This document shows, one piece after another, positions 1 through 7,963 of a DNA stretch of 64,000 bases. The DNA is from Streptomyces sp. DH5 (GTDB taxonomy: Bacteria; Actinomycetota; Actinomycetes; Streptomycetales; Streptomycetaceae), in assembly GCF_020873915.1 (NCBI RefSeq), contig NZ_JAHWGP010000018.1, positions 89,420 through 153,419 of the forward strand, written 5' to 3'. Each line of letters starts with the position of its first letter. Position 1 is the first letter of the stretch. Made by a program: the position numbers and the translations under genes. The notes below the pieces were generated by a model, which was not told the origin of the DNA, did no database searches, and saw only the letters and a list, made by a program, of their open reading frames with translations.

Positions 1-1
1 A

Positions 2-688
2 GCGGCGTACGACAGGACGGCCGAAGCCGAGTCGGCACGGATGACGGTCAGGACGCGACTCGCCGCGGAAGACAGGACGATCACGTCCGAGGGCAAGGGT
101 GTCCTCGATCTGGCCGGGGGCGACAGCGTGATGACGATCACGGCCGAGGGCCAGAGCCTGGAACAGCGTGTGGTCGACGAGGTGCTCTACCAGAAGGCGC
201 CGGAGGGCAAGCCGTGGATCAAGATCGACCTGGAGAAGGTCGCCGCTCAGCAGGGTGTCGGCAACCAGCAGTTCGGCGACCCGGCCCGCACCGCGGCCTT
301 CGCCAAGGCGATCACCGACAAGGACGTCACCGAGGTCGGCACCGAGAAGATCGACGGCGTGAACACCACGCACTACCGGGTTTCGGTGGACGTGGCCGAG
401 CTGCCGGGAGGCGACCGGATGCGCGAGCAGCTCGGCCCCACGCTGCCGATGCAGGTGTGGCTCGACGACGACGGCCGGCTCCGCCGCCAGCAGATCGACA
501 TGACCGTCAAGAACACGGCTTCCGCCTCCGTGAAGCCCGGTGACGGTTCGGCGCCGCAGCAGCTCAAGATGAGCACGGTCATGCAGTTCTCCGACTTCGG
601 CACCGAGGTCGACACCGAGGCCCCGCCGGCCGGGCAGGTGACGGACGTGACGGACAGGGCCCTGCAGGGCGGCGGGCAGCAGAGCTAA
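2..688 (+). CDS. Lipoprotein of the LppX/LprG-like family, 3' part (5' end outside window)
   Basis: The frame is open to the left edge, so the signal peptide and lipobox lie outside the window; at least 228 residues are present. The visible part resembles actinobacterial LppX/LprG-like lipoproteins: a stretch near DLAGGDSVMTITAEG, then VVDEVLYQKAPEGKPWIKID, a central TEKIDGVNTTHYRVSVD and a late PMQVWLDDDGRLRRQQID. The family forms a curved beta-sheet thought to bind lipid-like ligands on the outer face of the membrane. The first internal ATG at 41 is not the true start because the family pattern continues upstream of it (AAYDRTAEAESAR). The stop is TAA at 686-688. Family assignment is from pattern recognition. 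Confidence 0.75.
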   Translation, partial: AAYDRTAEAESARMTVRTRLAAEDRTITSEGKGVLDLAGGDSVMTITAEGQSLEQRVVDEVLYQKAPEGKPWIKIDLEKVAAQQGVGNQQFGDPARTAAFAKAITDKDVTEVGTEKIDGVNTTHYRVSVDVAELPGGDRMREQLGPTLPMQVWLDDDGRLRRQQIDMTVKNTASASVKPGDGSAPQQLKMSTVMQFSDFGTEVDTEAPPAGQVTDVTDRALQGGGQQS

Positions 689-894
689 GGGCTGTCCCGC
701 GCAGGGCCGGTGGGGCGAGGGCCGCCTGAAGGCGCCGATGCGGGCTGGATGGATAGCGTGCAGACGTTCATGGCGGCAGCGGTCTTCCGGAACAAGCGGG
801 ACGCGGCAGGTTGCTTTCGGAGAACGTCAACGCCGGCGATCCCTGACTCTTCACCGAGCCGTACGGTGAGGACTAGGGCCTGTCTGACAAATGA

Positions 895-1784
895 TTACCC
901 CGTGGACTCGCGGAGCCAGAGGATCAAGGAAGCCAGGACTACTCCGGCACGGTAGCGGTCGCCGAGCTTGTCGAACCGGGTCGCGATCGCGCGGAACTGC
1001 TTGAGGCGGGCGAAGCATCGTTCGACGACGTTGCGGTCGCGGTAGGTGACCTTGTCGAAGGTCGGCGGCCGGCCGCCGAGGGCTCCGCGTCGGTGGCGGT
1101 TTGCCGCCTGGTCGCGGCGCTCGGGGATCGTGGCAGCGATGCCCCGGCGCCTCAGCAGATGGCGGATGGCCCTGCTGGAATACGCCTTGTCACCCAGCAC
1201 ACGGTCCGGTGTCGTGCGCGGGCGGCCCGTGCCGAGGCGCGGGGTGCGGATGCCGTCGAGGACCTGGCCGAACACCGTCGCGTCGTTGACGTTGCCGGGC
1301 GTGAGCACAATCGACAGGGGCAGGCCCCGGCCATCGACGGCGAGATGGACTTTGGTGGTCAGTCCGCCTCGGGAGCGGCCGAGGGCCTGGCGCGCCTGCG
1401 AGCGGCCCGGATCTTCCAGTTCGTCCCCGTTCACATCCCCCTTTTGCGGGCGCCGACTGCGTGCTGGTGGGCTCGGTTGATGGTGGAGTCGACGGAGACG
1501 GTCCATTGCACCCGGCCCACCGCGTCATCGCGGACCTGAACGTGCTCCAGCAACCGTGCCCAGGTGCCGTCCGCCTCCCAGCGGGCGAACCGCTCGTAGA
1601 CGGTCTGCCACGGCCCGAACCGGTCGGGAAGATCCCGCCACGGAGCCCCGGTCCGCAGCCGCCACAGCACCCCGTTGACCACCTGCCGGTGATCACGCCA
1701 CGGACGGCCCCGTCCGTCCACCTGAGGCAAAAGGGGCTCTATCCGCCTCCATGCCGCATCCGTCAACCCACCTCGACCTGCCAC
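895..1784 (-). CDS. IS5-family transposase made by -1 frameshifting (orfA + orfB)
   Basis: DDE transposase in two overlapping frames. OrfA starts at GTG 1784 (VAGRGGLTDAAWRRIEPLLP) and ends at 1431. OrfB is open across the overlap and ends at 895. At 1437-1445 the coding strand reads AAAAGGGGG, where a -1 slip moves orfA (CGC AAA AGG GGG ATG TGA) into orfB (CAA AAG GGG GAT GTG). The catalytic acids are visible: D in SVDSTINRAHQHAVG (orfA), D in VLGDKAYSSRAIRHLL and E in NVVERCFARLKQFRAIATRF (orfB). The fused product is therefore probably active. The split is the normal arrangement for the IS427 group and not damage. Confidence 0.85.
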
Positions 1785-1790
1785 AAGATC

Positions 1791-1806
1791 AATTATCAGA
1801 CCGGCT
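1791..1806. repeat. Inner, weaker IS inverted-repeat-like sequence
   Basis: AATTATCAGACCGGCT lies just upstream of the transposase start. It matches the reverse complement of the left IS end at about 12 positions. The 10-mer ATCAGACCGG within it (1795-1804) recurs at 2516-2525 just inside the outer right end. It may be the old right end of a simple IS or an internal transposase-binding site. No CTAG flanks it on the right (TATAG instead). Confidence 0.45.
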
Positions 1807-1820
1807 ATAGAGTCCTGCCC

Positions 1821-2450
1821 GTGGCGAATCATCAGGACGAGACCAGGACGGCCTACGACGGTGTCGTCGAGCTGTACGCATCGCTGTTCGCAAACCGGCT
1901 GGAAACACAGCCTTTCTCCCGGGCCATGATCGGCACCTTCGCCGAACTGGTGCGCGCGACGGGCAACCTGCGGACAGCGGACGTCGGGTGCGGGCCCGGA
2001 CATCTGACAGCCATGCTGCACGAACTCGGCCTGGACGCCTTCGGACTAGACCTTGCCCCCGGCATGGTCGACCACGCCCGGCAGGCCCATCCGGCGCTGC
2101 GCTTCCAAGAGGCGCGGATGGAATCCCTGCCGATCGAGGACGCCGCGCTCGGCGGCGTGCTGGCCCACTACTCAATGATTCACACCCCTCCGGGGGAACT
2201 ACCGGAGCTGATCGCCGAACAGGTACGCGTCCTGGCACCGAACGGTCTGCTCCTGGTCTCCTTCTTCGGGACCGACGGACAAGTGCCGGTCCGGTTCGAC
2301 CACAAGGTGGCGCCCGCCTACAGCTGGCCGGTGGATCGCCTCGCCGAACTGCTGGGCGATGCTGGGCTCGATCCCTTCGCCCGGCTGCTCCACGATCCAT
2401 CCTCTGATCGGGGCTTCCTCGACACCCATCTACTGGCCCGCCGTTCGTAG
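1821..2450 (+). CDS. Class I SAM-dependent methyltransferase, possible IS passenger
   Basis: 209 residues from GTG 1821. The SAM-binding motif I is clear (RTADVGCGPGHLTAMLHELG), followed by the acidic end of the second strand (FGLDLAPGMVDHARQAHP), a motif near MESLPIEDAALGGVLAHYSM, and LRVLAPNG-type post-core sequence (VRVLAPNGLLLVSFFG). It belongs to the methyltransferase 11/25 group; the substrate is not predictable. The open frame extends upstream into antisense transposase sequence, so the start was placed outside the transposase. It is transcribed divergently from the transposase and lies inside the pair of better inverted repeats with CTAG flanks, so it may move with the element. Confidence 0.8.
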   Translation: MANHQDETRTAYDGVVELYASLFANRLETQPFSRAMIGTFAELVRATGNLRTADVGCGPGHLTAMLHELGLDAFGLDLAPGMVDHARQAHPALRFQEARMESLPIEDAALGGVLAHYSMIHTPPGELPELIAEQVRVLAPNGLLLVSFFGTDGQVPVRFDHKVAPAYSWPVDRLAELLGDAGLDPFARLLHDPSSDRGFLDTHLLARRS

Positions 2451-2625
2451 CCACTGCCCAGTCCCCCCAGCCGATCGGCGCACCTCCGGATTGCCAGCTC
2501 AGCCGAATCTCGCTGATCAGACCGGAATTGTCAGACACCCCCTAGTGGCTGAAACCCCGGGGGTGCCTCTATGTCTTCCGTCAAGGCACCCCTGTCGGGT
2601 TTGGAGTGGTTCGGGGTTGTCGAGG

Positions 2626-2790
2626 TTATGCGGCGAGCTCGACTTCTTTCGGTGTCCGGGGTTCGTAGAAGGTGCCGTCGCGGAGCATGGCGAACAGGAC
2701 GCTGGTGCGTTGACGGGCGAGTCGGAGGAGGGCCCGGGTGTGGGTCTTGCCGCCTGCTCGCTGGCGGTCGTAGTAGGTGCGGGAGGCGGG
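2626..2790 (-). pseudogene. IS110-family transposase, C-terminal remnant
   Basis: A short minus-strand frame reads RTYYDRQRAGGKTHTRALL, then LARQRTSVLFAMLRDGTFYE, then a stop at 2626. This is the typical C-terminal end of IS110/IS116-type transposases. Everything upstream, including the catalytic DEDD domain and the Ser motif, is missing. The remnant is flanked on one side by the IS5-type element and on the other by the 5' region of the secreted hydrolase gene. Confidence 0.65.
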
Positions 2791-2885
2791 GACGGTAAGG
2801 ACGGACGGCACCCGGACCTCCCGGCCCCGTCGGCTCCTGCGGGAAGCCGTCGGATACCGTGGTGAGTCAGGGTGGGGAGGCGAAG

Positions 2886-3722
2886 GTGTTCGAACGGGGC
2901 ACGCGGTTGCTCGGGGGCGCGGTGGCCGTGGCCTGCATGGCGCTCCTCGGACCGAGCGCGCCGATCGGGGCCCTGTCCGCCGGGCCGATGCCCCCTGGCA
3001 CTGCCCGGGACTTCGTGCCGAACCGCGTGATGACCTGGAACATCTGCAACCCCTGCGGGCAGAGCAACGCCGACAGGGCGGCGGAGATCGCCAAGCTGGC
3101 CCCCCAGGTCATCGGACTGCAGGAGGCGTGCGAGCGCGATGTCGAGAGGGTCCGGGACCACTTGGAGAACCTCTACGGACTGGACTACCACGTCGAGTAC
3201 GGGACGGTGCTGCAGAACTGGGGCCGCTGCGGGGGAGTGCCGTGGAACCCGGGCGGCTACGGCCAGGCGATCCTCTCCGCGGCGCCGATGACCGACCATG
3301 TGAACGTCGAGTACCCCGACGGTGGTTCCGAGGACCGGGGCTTCATGGCCGTCACCACCGTCGTGGGGGACCGGCCCGTCCGGGTCTTCAACACCCACCT
3401 CGCGCAACGCCGGCAGGAGTCGGTACGGGCCGAACAGACCGGTGTGCTCGCCGCGGAGATCGCCCGGCACGAACGCGCCATCGTGCTCGGTGACTTCAAC
3501 GCCGTGCCGGACACCCCGGAACTCACCCCGATCTGGGAGCTGGCCGAGGACACCGACCCCAGGTGCCGCCCCGAGCAGGCCGGCACCTGCGCGCCCACCA
3601 CCGACTGGCACAGCAAGTTCGACTACGTCTTCCTGCGCGGCGTCACTCCTCTCGGACACCGAGTGAAGCCCAGCGCGTACTCGGACCACCATGTGCTGCA
3701 CACCGACGTGGACGTCGCCTGA
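2886..3722 (+). CDS. Secreted endonuclease/exonuclease/phosphatase-family protein
   Basis: 278 residues from GTG 2886, chosen because GGGGAGG lies about 6 bases upstream; an in-frame GTG at 2859 has no such site. The N-terminus is a signal peptide (FERGTRLLGGAVAVACMALL). The EEP fold is recognisable: MTWNICNPCG (metal-binding Asn), VIGLQEAC (catalytic Glu), NTHLAQRRQESVRAEQ, VLGDFNAVPDTPE (catalytic GDFN) and a terminal YSDHHVLHTDVDV (catalytic Asp-His). All active-site residues are present, so it should be an active extracellular phosphodiesterase or nuclease. The substrate is unknown. It stands alone, reading toward the convergent XRE/cupin gene. Confidence 0.85.
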   Translation: MFERGTRLLGGAVAVACMALLGPSAPIGALSAGPMPPGTARDFVPNRVMTWNICNPCGQSNADRAAEIAKLAPQVIGLQEACERDVERVRDHLENLYGLDYHVEYGTVLQNWGRCGGVPWNPGGYGQAILSAAPMTDHVNVEYPDGGSEDRGFMAVTTVVGDRPVRVFNTHLAQRRQESVRAEQTGVLAAEIARHERAIVLGDFNAVPDTPELTPIWELAEDTDPRCRPEQAGTCAPTTDWHSKFDYVFLRGVTPLGHRVKPSAYSDHHVLHTDVDVA

Positions 3723-3798
3723 GGTGGGGCCGGCCCCCTGACGGGAGCCGCCCGCCGGCTCGCACCCCCCCCCGCACCGACCGCACGGCGGTGACGGA

Positions 3799-4398
3799 TC
3801 AGGAAGCGGACGCGCCGGTGCCCGTGGCGCCGTCGCGCTGATGGCCGCGGCGTGCGTCGCGGTCGAAGATGCCCAGGATCTCGCAGGGGCCGCCCTCGGC
3901 ACCGATGGCGTGCGGAAGCATGGTGGGGAACTCGGCGGCCTGGTTCGTCTCCACACGGAAGCGCTTGTGCCCGAGCATCAGCACCGCGGTCCCGGACAGG
4001 ACGACCAGCCATTCGCGGCCCGGGTGGGCACGCATGCGGGCCGGGTTGTCCGGCGGCGGTGCGGTCATGCGCTGGCGTACGACGGTCATGCCCGGATCGC
4101 CCTTCACCGGCCACCGCATCAGCCCGTGGGCGGCGTCGATCATCGGGCTGGTGACGACGTCGTCCGTGGCGGTCTCCACGAGCTGGTCCAACGTCGTGTC
4201 CAGGGCTCGGGCGAGAGTGACCAACTGATCCAGTGCGAGACGCCGTTGCCCGTTCTCGATCCGGCTGAGCGTCGACTGGCTGATGTTGGCGCGTGCGGCC
4301 AGTTCCTCCAGCGACCAGCCCTGGGCGACCCGCAGGGCACGGATGCGTTTGCGCACGAGGCTGTCCAGCTCCCCATCATTTTGCGTCATGCGCAACAT
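3799..4398 (-). CDS. XRE-family regulator with C-terminal cupin sensor
   Basis: 199 residues from ATG 4398 (MLRMTQND); ATG 4389 is an equally possible start. The N-terminal HTH (residues about 15-70) reads VRKRIRALRVAQGWSLEELA then SQSTLSRIENGQRRLALDQL. The C-terminal part is a cupin beta-barrel (HPGREWLVVLSGTAVLMLGH, then NQAAEFPTMLPHAIGAEGGP). This family usually controls a neighbouring transporter or enzyme in response to a small molecule bound by the cupin. It is divergent from the DHA2 exporter at 4514, and two inverted repeats occupy the start region and gap. The acidic/basic tail (DRDARRGHQRDGATG) is probably disordered. Confidence 0.88.
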   Translation of the reverse strand: MLRMTQNDGELDSLVRKRIRALRVAQGWSLEELAARANISQSTLSRIENGQRRLALDQLVTLARALDTTLDQLVETATDDVVTSPMIDAAHGLMRWPVKGDPGMTVVRQRMTAPPPDNPARMRAHPGREWLVVLSGTAVLMLGHKRFRVETNQAAEFPTMLPHAIGAEGGPCEILGIFDRDARRGHQRDGATGTGASAS

Positions 4399-4412
4399 CG
4401 TATGCCCGCATA
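4381..4412. promoter_or_regulatory. Candidate XRE/cupin operators (TTGC-N7-GCAA plus second palindrome)
   Basis: TTGC-N7-GCAA at 4381-4395 is an inverted repeat with outer AT...AT pairing. A second one, TATGC-CC-GCATA, lies at 4401-4412. Both sit over or beside the start of the regulator and upstream of the divergent exporter. The TTGC-N7-GCAA form recurs directly in front of the other XRE/cupin gene (19693-19707), which supports a binding role. Confidence 0.55.
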
Positions 4413-4513
4413 GCAAACCGCGCTTACGTTCCTGCACAGGCCCCGTAACGGTCAGGGCCGCTTCCGGGCCCTCACGCCCGTACTTCCGCTTTCGCGTTCC
4501 CGCAGGAGAACCC

Positions 4514-6109
4514 ATGAGCACGAACCGACCCGCACCCCGGGCCCGCGTCCCCGACACGGGCGTACCGGACGCACGCCGGCTCCGCGCCGTCCTCGTCGCG
4601 GTATCGGTGGCCCTGATGGCCGTCATCGCCTCAGTGTCCGGGCTGAACGTCGCCCAGACCCACCTGGCCGTCGAGTTCGACGTGTCGCACGGCACGGTCC
4701 TGTGGATCATCAACGTCTACACCCTGACCCTGGCGGCCCTGCTGCTGCCGCTCGGCGCGATCGGTGACCGGCTGGGCCGCAAGCCCGTGCTGCTCGCCGG
4801 TCTGGCGCTCTTCGGTGTCGCCGGCGTCGCGGCCGGACTCGCCCCGACCGCCGAGGTGATGCTGGCCGCGCGCGTCGCCAGTGGCATCGGTGCCGCCATG
4901 ATCATGCCGATCACCCTGGCCGTCATCACCTCCACCTTCCCCGAGGAGCGGCGCGGCAGGGCGATCGGCGTGTGGACCGGTGTGGCCGGGGGCGGCGGCA
5001 TCCTGGGGATGTTCCTCTCCGCCCTGCTGGTCGACGTCGCGGACTGGCGGTGGCTGTTCCTGCTGCCCGTGGTCCTGGCAGCCGTGGCCCTGGCGATGAC
5101 CCTGAAGTCGGTCCCCGACTCGCGCGAGGGCTCAGCCCGTCCCTTCGACACCGTAGGCGCGCTGGTCTCCGCCGTCGCCGTGGTCGGTCTCATCTTCGCC
5201 CTCCAGGAAGGGCCGGAGCACGGCTGGACCGCCCCGGCGACCCTGGCCGGACTCGCCGGCGGTCTTGCCGCCGCCGTCGGCTTCGTGGCCTGGGAACTGC
5301 ACCGCCGTGACGCGTCCCTCCTGGACGTGCGGCTGTTCCGGGAGCGCGGCCTGGCCGACGGTTCGGTCACCCTGCTGGTGGTCTTCGGCGTCCAGGCGGG
5401 TATCGCCGTGGTCCTGTTCCCCTTCCTCCAGGCGGTGCTCGGCTGGTCCGGGCTGTCGGCCACGCTGGCCCTGATGCCCATGGCGGTGATGATGATGCTG
5501 ATGTCCGGCCTGGCCCCCAGGATGGCCGCGGGCATCGGCTCCCGGCCGACGACGCTGGTGGGCGTGGCGCTGGGTGCCGTCGGGCTCGCGCTCATGGCCC
5601 TGTTCGTGTCCGCGGACGGCGGATACCCGGCGATCCTGCCCGGCATGCTCCTCATGGGAACCGGCATGGGTCTGTCGATGACCCCTTCCACCGAGGCCGT
5701 CACCGCGTCCCTGCCGAAAGCGAAGCAGGGCGTGGCCTCCGCGCTCAACGACGTCACCCGCGAGTTCGGCACCGCGCTCGGCGTCGCCCTGCTCGGCGCG
5801 CTCCTGTCGGCCGGCTACCGCGACTCCATCGACGTAAGGCTCGACGGCGTCCCCGCCGACGTGGCGGACGCCGCCCGGGGAGGGATCGCGGGCGCCGTCG
5901 AGACGGCACCCGGCAGCGGGTCCCACGCGCCGGAGCTGATCCACGCCGCCCAGCAGTCCTTCGTCGACGGCTGGCAGCAGGCCATGTGGGTGGGCGTCGC
6001 CGTCATGACCGCCCTGTTCGCCTTCATCGCCCTGCGCGGCCCGGGGGCCACCGTGCCGGTGCCGGACGGCGACGGCGGTACGACCGTCGGCACGACAGCG
6101 GACCGCTGA
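4514..6109 (+). CDS. DHA2-family MFS drug exporter (QacA/EmrB type)
   Basis: 531 residues from ATG 4514 with AGGAG at 4504-4508. It has about 14 hydrophobic segments. Loop 2-3 carries the MFS motif A (GAIGDRLGRKPVLLAG), and motif-C-like glycine-rich sequence follows (GVWTGVAGGGGILGMFLSALLV). TWIINVYTL-like sequence in helix 2 and a late MTPSTEAVTASLPKAKQGVAS are typical of proton-drug antiporters of the DHA2 group. It is divergent from, and probably controlled by, the XRE/cupin regulator. The substrate is unknown. The 3' end overlaps a 25-bp tandem duplication. Confidence 0.9.
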   Translation: MSTNRPAPRARVPDTGVPDARRLRAVLVAVSVALMAVIASVSGLNVAQTHLAVEFDVSHGTVLWIINVYTLTLAALLLPLGAIGDRLGRKPVLLAGLALFGVAGVAAGLAPTAEVMLAARVASGIGAAMIMPITLAVITSTFPEERRGRAIGVWTGVAGGGGILGMFLSALLVDVADWRWLFLLPVVLAAVALAMTLKSVPDSREGSARPFDTVGALVSAVAVVGLIFALQEGPEHGWTAPATLAGLAGGLAAAVGFVAWELHRRDASLLDVRLFRERGLADGSVTLLVVFGVQAGIAVVLFPFLQAVLGWSGLSATLALMPMAVMMMLMSGLAPRMAAGIGSRPTTLVGVALGAVGLALMALFVSADGGYPAILPGMLLMGTGMGLSMTPSTEAVTASLPKAKQGVASALNDVTREFGTALGVALLGALLSAGYRDSIDVRLDGVPADVADAARGGIAGAVETAPGSGSHAPELIHAAQQSFVDGWQQAMWVGVAVMTALFAFIALRGPGATVPVPDGDGGTTVGTTADR

Positions 6110-6146
6110 GATCCGCTGGCCCGCGGACCGCTGAGATCCGCTGGCC
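6098..6146. repeat. 25-bp tandem duplication over a stop codon
   Basis: The unit starting GCGGACCGCTGAGATCCGCT occurs twice in tandem (6098-6122 and 6123-6146). The first copy encodes the last residues and TGA stop of the exporter. The second copy lies just downstream. It looks like a slippage or replication duplication with no evident function. Confidence 0.9.
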
Positions 6147-6187
6147 GTATACCGCGGCACGGCAGCCGGCGCGGGAGTGGCGCTCCG

Positions 6188-6793
6188 TCAGCACTGCTCC
6201 AGCACACGCGCCGCCATGAGACGGGCGTGCCGCAGACGACCGCTGTCGCCCTCCAGCCCGGCACGCACCATGGCGCCCTCCAGGAGGAAGGCCAGGTGCT
6301 CCGCCGTGTCGCGAGCGGCGTCGGGACGCCCGGGCAGCAACGCGTCGACGTGAGCGGCGAGCAGACACTCGACCTCCTCCTTGTGCCGGCGCACCCGTGC
6401 CCTTCCCGCGTCCCCGACGGGCAGCTCCGCGGCGGCATTGAGCAGTCCGCACCCGCGGAAGGCCCCCTCACGGGCCGATTCGGCGCTGTCGATGTAGGTG
6501 TCGAACACGGCCAGCACGCCGTCCCGAGGGTTGTCGGCCCGCTCGAGCCGAGCACGGTACCGCGTCAGCCATTCCTGGTGCCGGGCGTCCAGGTAGGACA
6601 GAACGAGATCGGCCTTGGAGGAGAAGTTGTTGTACAGGCTCATCTTCGCCACGCCGGCCTCGCCCGTGATGGTGTCGATGCCCGTCGCGGTGATCCCGTC
6701 GGCGTAGAAGCGCCGCGCCGCCGCGGCGAGGACACGCTCCCGGGCCGGCCGCCGCCGCCTCGCGGCGGCCGGCGGCCGCTCTCCTTCGTCCAT
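6188..6793 (-). CDS. TetR-family repressor
   Basis: 201 residues from ATG 6793. The HTH lies at about residues 15-65 (RERVLAAAARRFYADGITAT, then GIDTITGEAGVAKMSLYNNF). The C-terminal domain has the TetR_C helices with a conserved GCGLLNAAAELP motif. It is divergent from the alpha/beta hydrolase at 6904. A perfect 20-bp palindrome lies in the 110-bp gap. The simplest model is autorepression and repression of the hydrolase, relieved by the hydrolase substrate or a related compound. Confidence 0.9.
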   Translation of the reverse strand: MDEGERPPAAARRRRPARERVLAAAARRFYADGITATGIDTITGEAGVAKMSLYNNFSSKADLVLSYLDARHQEWLTRYRARLERADNPRDGVLAVFDTYIDSAESAREGAFRGCGLLNAAAELPVGDAGRARVRRHKEEVECLLAAHVDALLPGRPDAARDTAEHLAFLLEGAMVRAGLEGDSGRLRHARLMAARVLEQC

Positions 6794-6811
6794 CACACAC
6801 CCCGACTCGAC

Positions 6812-6831
6812 TAGGTAGACTGGTCTACCTA
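6812..6831. promoter_or_regulatory. TetR operator palindrome
   Basis: TAGGTAGAC-TG-GTCTACCTA is a perfect 9-bp inverted repeat with a 2-bp centre. It is much more AT-rich than the surroundings and lies 18 bp upstream of the repressor start and 72 bp upstream of the hydrolase. The form and position fit a TetR dimer site. Confidence 0.8.
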
Positions 6832-6903
6832 GACTACAGGAGGGCTGCCGCACCTCCCCGACCGTGTCCTCCCGAGCCGTACCGCACCGCAAAAGGAGCA
6901 CCC

Positions 6904-7761
6904 GTGACCCTCCTCACCGACCACCTCGTCGTCGACGGGGTACGCCTGGCCTACCGGGACCGGGGCGAGGGCCCGCCCGTGGTCTTCATCCACGGCACGC
7001 CCTCGCACGCCTACGAATGGCGCGACATCATGCCCCGCATCGAGGCGGAAGGCTTCCGGACCATCGCCTACGACCTGCTGGGGTACGGCCTCTCCGAGCG
7101 CCCGGTGGACCGCGACACGTCGGTCGCCGCCCAGACCGGGCTCCTGGAGCACCTCCTCGACGCGCTGGACATCGACCGGGCCGACATCGTCGCGCACGAC
7201 ATCGGCGGGGCCATCGGCCTGCGCTTCGCTGTCGCCCACCCCGGGCGCGTGCGACGGCTGTTGCTCATCGACTCGGTGAGCTACGACTCCTGGCCCTCCC
7301 CGACCTGGCGGCGGATCATCGACGAGAACCTGGACGACTTCACGAGCATGTCCCAGGACGCGTTCGACGACATGCTAACCCGCCAGCTCACCATGACGGT
7401 CGCCGACGCGTCACGCATGACCGGCGACGTCCTCCAGGCGTACCTGGCACCCCACTCCTCTCCCCTCGGGCGGGTCTCCTTCTTCGAACACCAGGTGCGC
7501 CACTACGACGCGAAGTACACCGAGGAGATCAGCGGCCGACTGGAACACCTGACCATGCCCGTGCGCATCCTGTGGGGCGAGAAGGACCAGTGGCAGCCCC
7601 TCCACTACGCGAAGCGGCTCAGCGGCGCCATCCCCGACGCGACCCTGGTCACCGTCCCCGAAGCCGGTCACTTCCTCATGGAGGACGCCCCCGGACGCGT
7701 CGTCGAGGAGATCAGGGACTTCCTCACCGTCCGTGACCCGGACGTGCGCGAGCCGGCCTGA
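6904..7761 (+). CDS. Alpha/beta hydrolase with Asp nucleophile (haloalkane dehalogenase/epoxide hydrolase type)
   Basis: 285 residues from GTG 6904 with AAAGGAG just upstream. The oxyanion-hole motif is HGTPSHAYEW. The nucleophile elbow reads VAHDIGGAIGLRFA, so the nucleophile is Asp and not Ser, as in dehalogenases and epoxide hydrolases. An acidic residue follows in ILWGEKDQWQP, and the catalytic His is in EAGHFLMEDAP. A short cap lies between. The divergent TetR gene and operator suggest induction by a xenobiotic or metabolite. The exact reaction cannot be settled from sequence. Confidence 0.87.
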   Translation: MTLLTDHLVVDGVRLAYRDRGEGPPVVFIHGTPSHAYEWRDIMPRIEAEGFRTIAYDLLGYGLSERPVDRDTSVAAQTGLLEHLLDALDIDRADIVAHDIGGAIGLRFAVAHPGRVRRLLLIDSVSYDSWPSPTWRRIIDENLDDFTSMSQDAFDDMLTRQLTMTVADASRMTGDVLQAYLAPHSSPLGRVSFFEHQVRHYDAKYTEEISGRLEHLTMPVRILWGEKDQWQPLHYAKRLSGAIPDATLVTVPEAGHFLMEDAPGRVVEEIRDFLTVRDPDVREPA

Positions 7762-7818
7762 CGCCGGGTCAGGAGCGGCCTCGTCCCGTCCGGCTTGAGG
7801 CCGGCCGCGCGGACGGGG

Positions 7819-7853
7819 CGCGCCCGCCGACGACATCGCCGCCGGCGGGCGCG
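7819..7853. terminator. Hairpin terminator between convergent genes
   Basis: Perfect 11-bp arms, CGCGCCCGCCG (7819-7829) and CGGCGGGCGCG (7843-7853), with a 13-base loop. It lies between the ends of the hydrolase and the bL37 gene, so it can serve both strands. There is no U-tract, as is common in streptomycetes. Confidence 0.65.
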
Positions 7854-7885
7854 TGAGCGTACCGTCCCGGACACGGGAACCGCGC

Positions 7886-7963
7886 TCAGGACTGCGGCCG
7901 CTTCCCGTGATTCGACGGGTGCTTGCGCCGCGCCTTCTTCTTCCTGCGCCTCTTCGAGGACAT
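7886..7963 (-). CDS. 50S ribosomal protein bL37
   Basis: A 25-residue, very basic protein beginning MSSKRRRKKKARRKHPSNHG and ending KRPQS. The NHGKRP(N/Q)S tail and lysine/arginine-rich N-terminus match the actinobacterial-specific large-subunit protein bL37 seen in mycobacterial ribosome structures. The start ATG 7963 has AAGGGAG about 6 bases upstream. The gene is easily missed because of its size. It is monocistronic, with a hairpin after the stop. An alternative is a paralogue of the main copy elsewhere. Confidence 0.8.
   Translation of the reverse strand: MSSKRRRKKKARRKHPSNHGKRPQS

Larger units (their letters stand above)
877..2541. mobile_element. IS5-family (IS427-like) element, possibly carrying a methyltransferase passenger gene
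   Basis: The left end at 877 reads GGCCTGTCTGACAAAT. The reverse complement of the sequence ending at 2541 reads GGGGTGTCTGACAATT, a 13 of 16 match in inverted orientation. Both ends are flanked directly outside by CTAG (873-876 and 2542-2545), which looks like a target duplication and fits the TA-centred targets known for this IS group. The element would hold a frameshifted transposase on the minus strand and a methyltransferase on the plus strand. A weaker inner inverted repeat at 1791-1806 (12 of 15-16 matches, no matching CTAG) would define a conventional IS of about 930 bp that excludes the methyltransferase. The outer boundary is preferred for its better repeat and the duplication, but it is an inference. 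Confidence 0.6.

Noticed and set aside
710-955. 81-codon frame between the lipoprotein gene and the IS
   Set aside because: It runs through the IS end, has no ribosome site and shows no homology pattern.
1791-1806. Inner inverted repeat as the true right end of the IS
   Set aside because: Fewer matches than the outer end and no CTAG duplication; kept only as an alternative.
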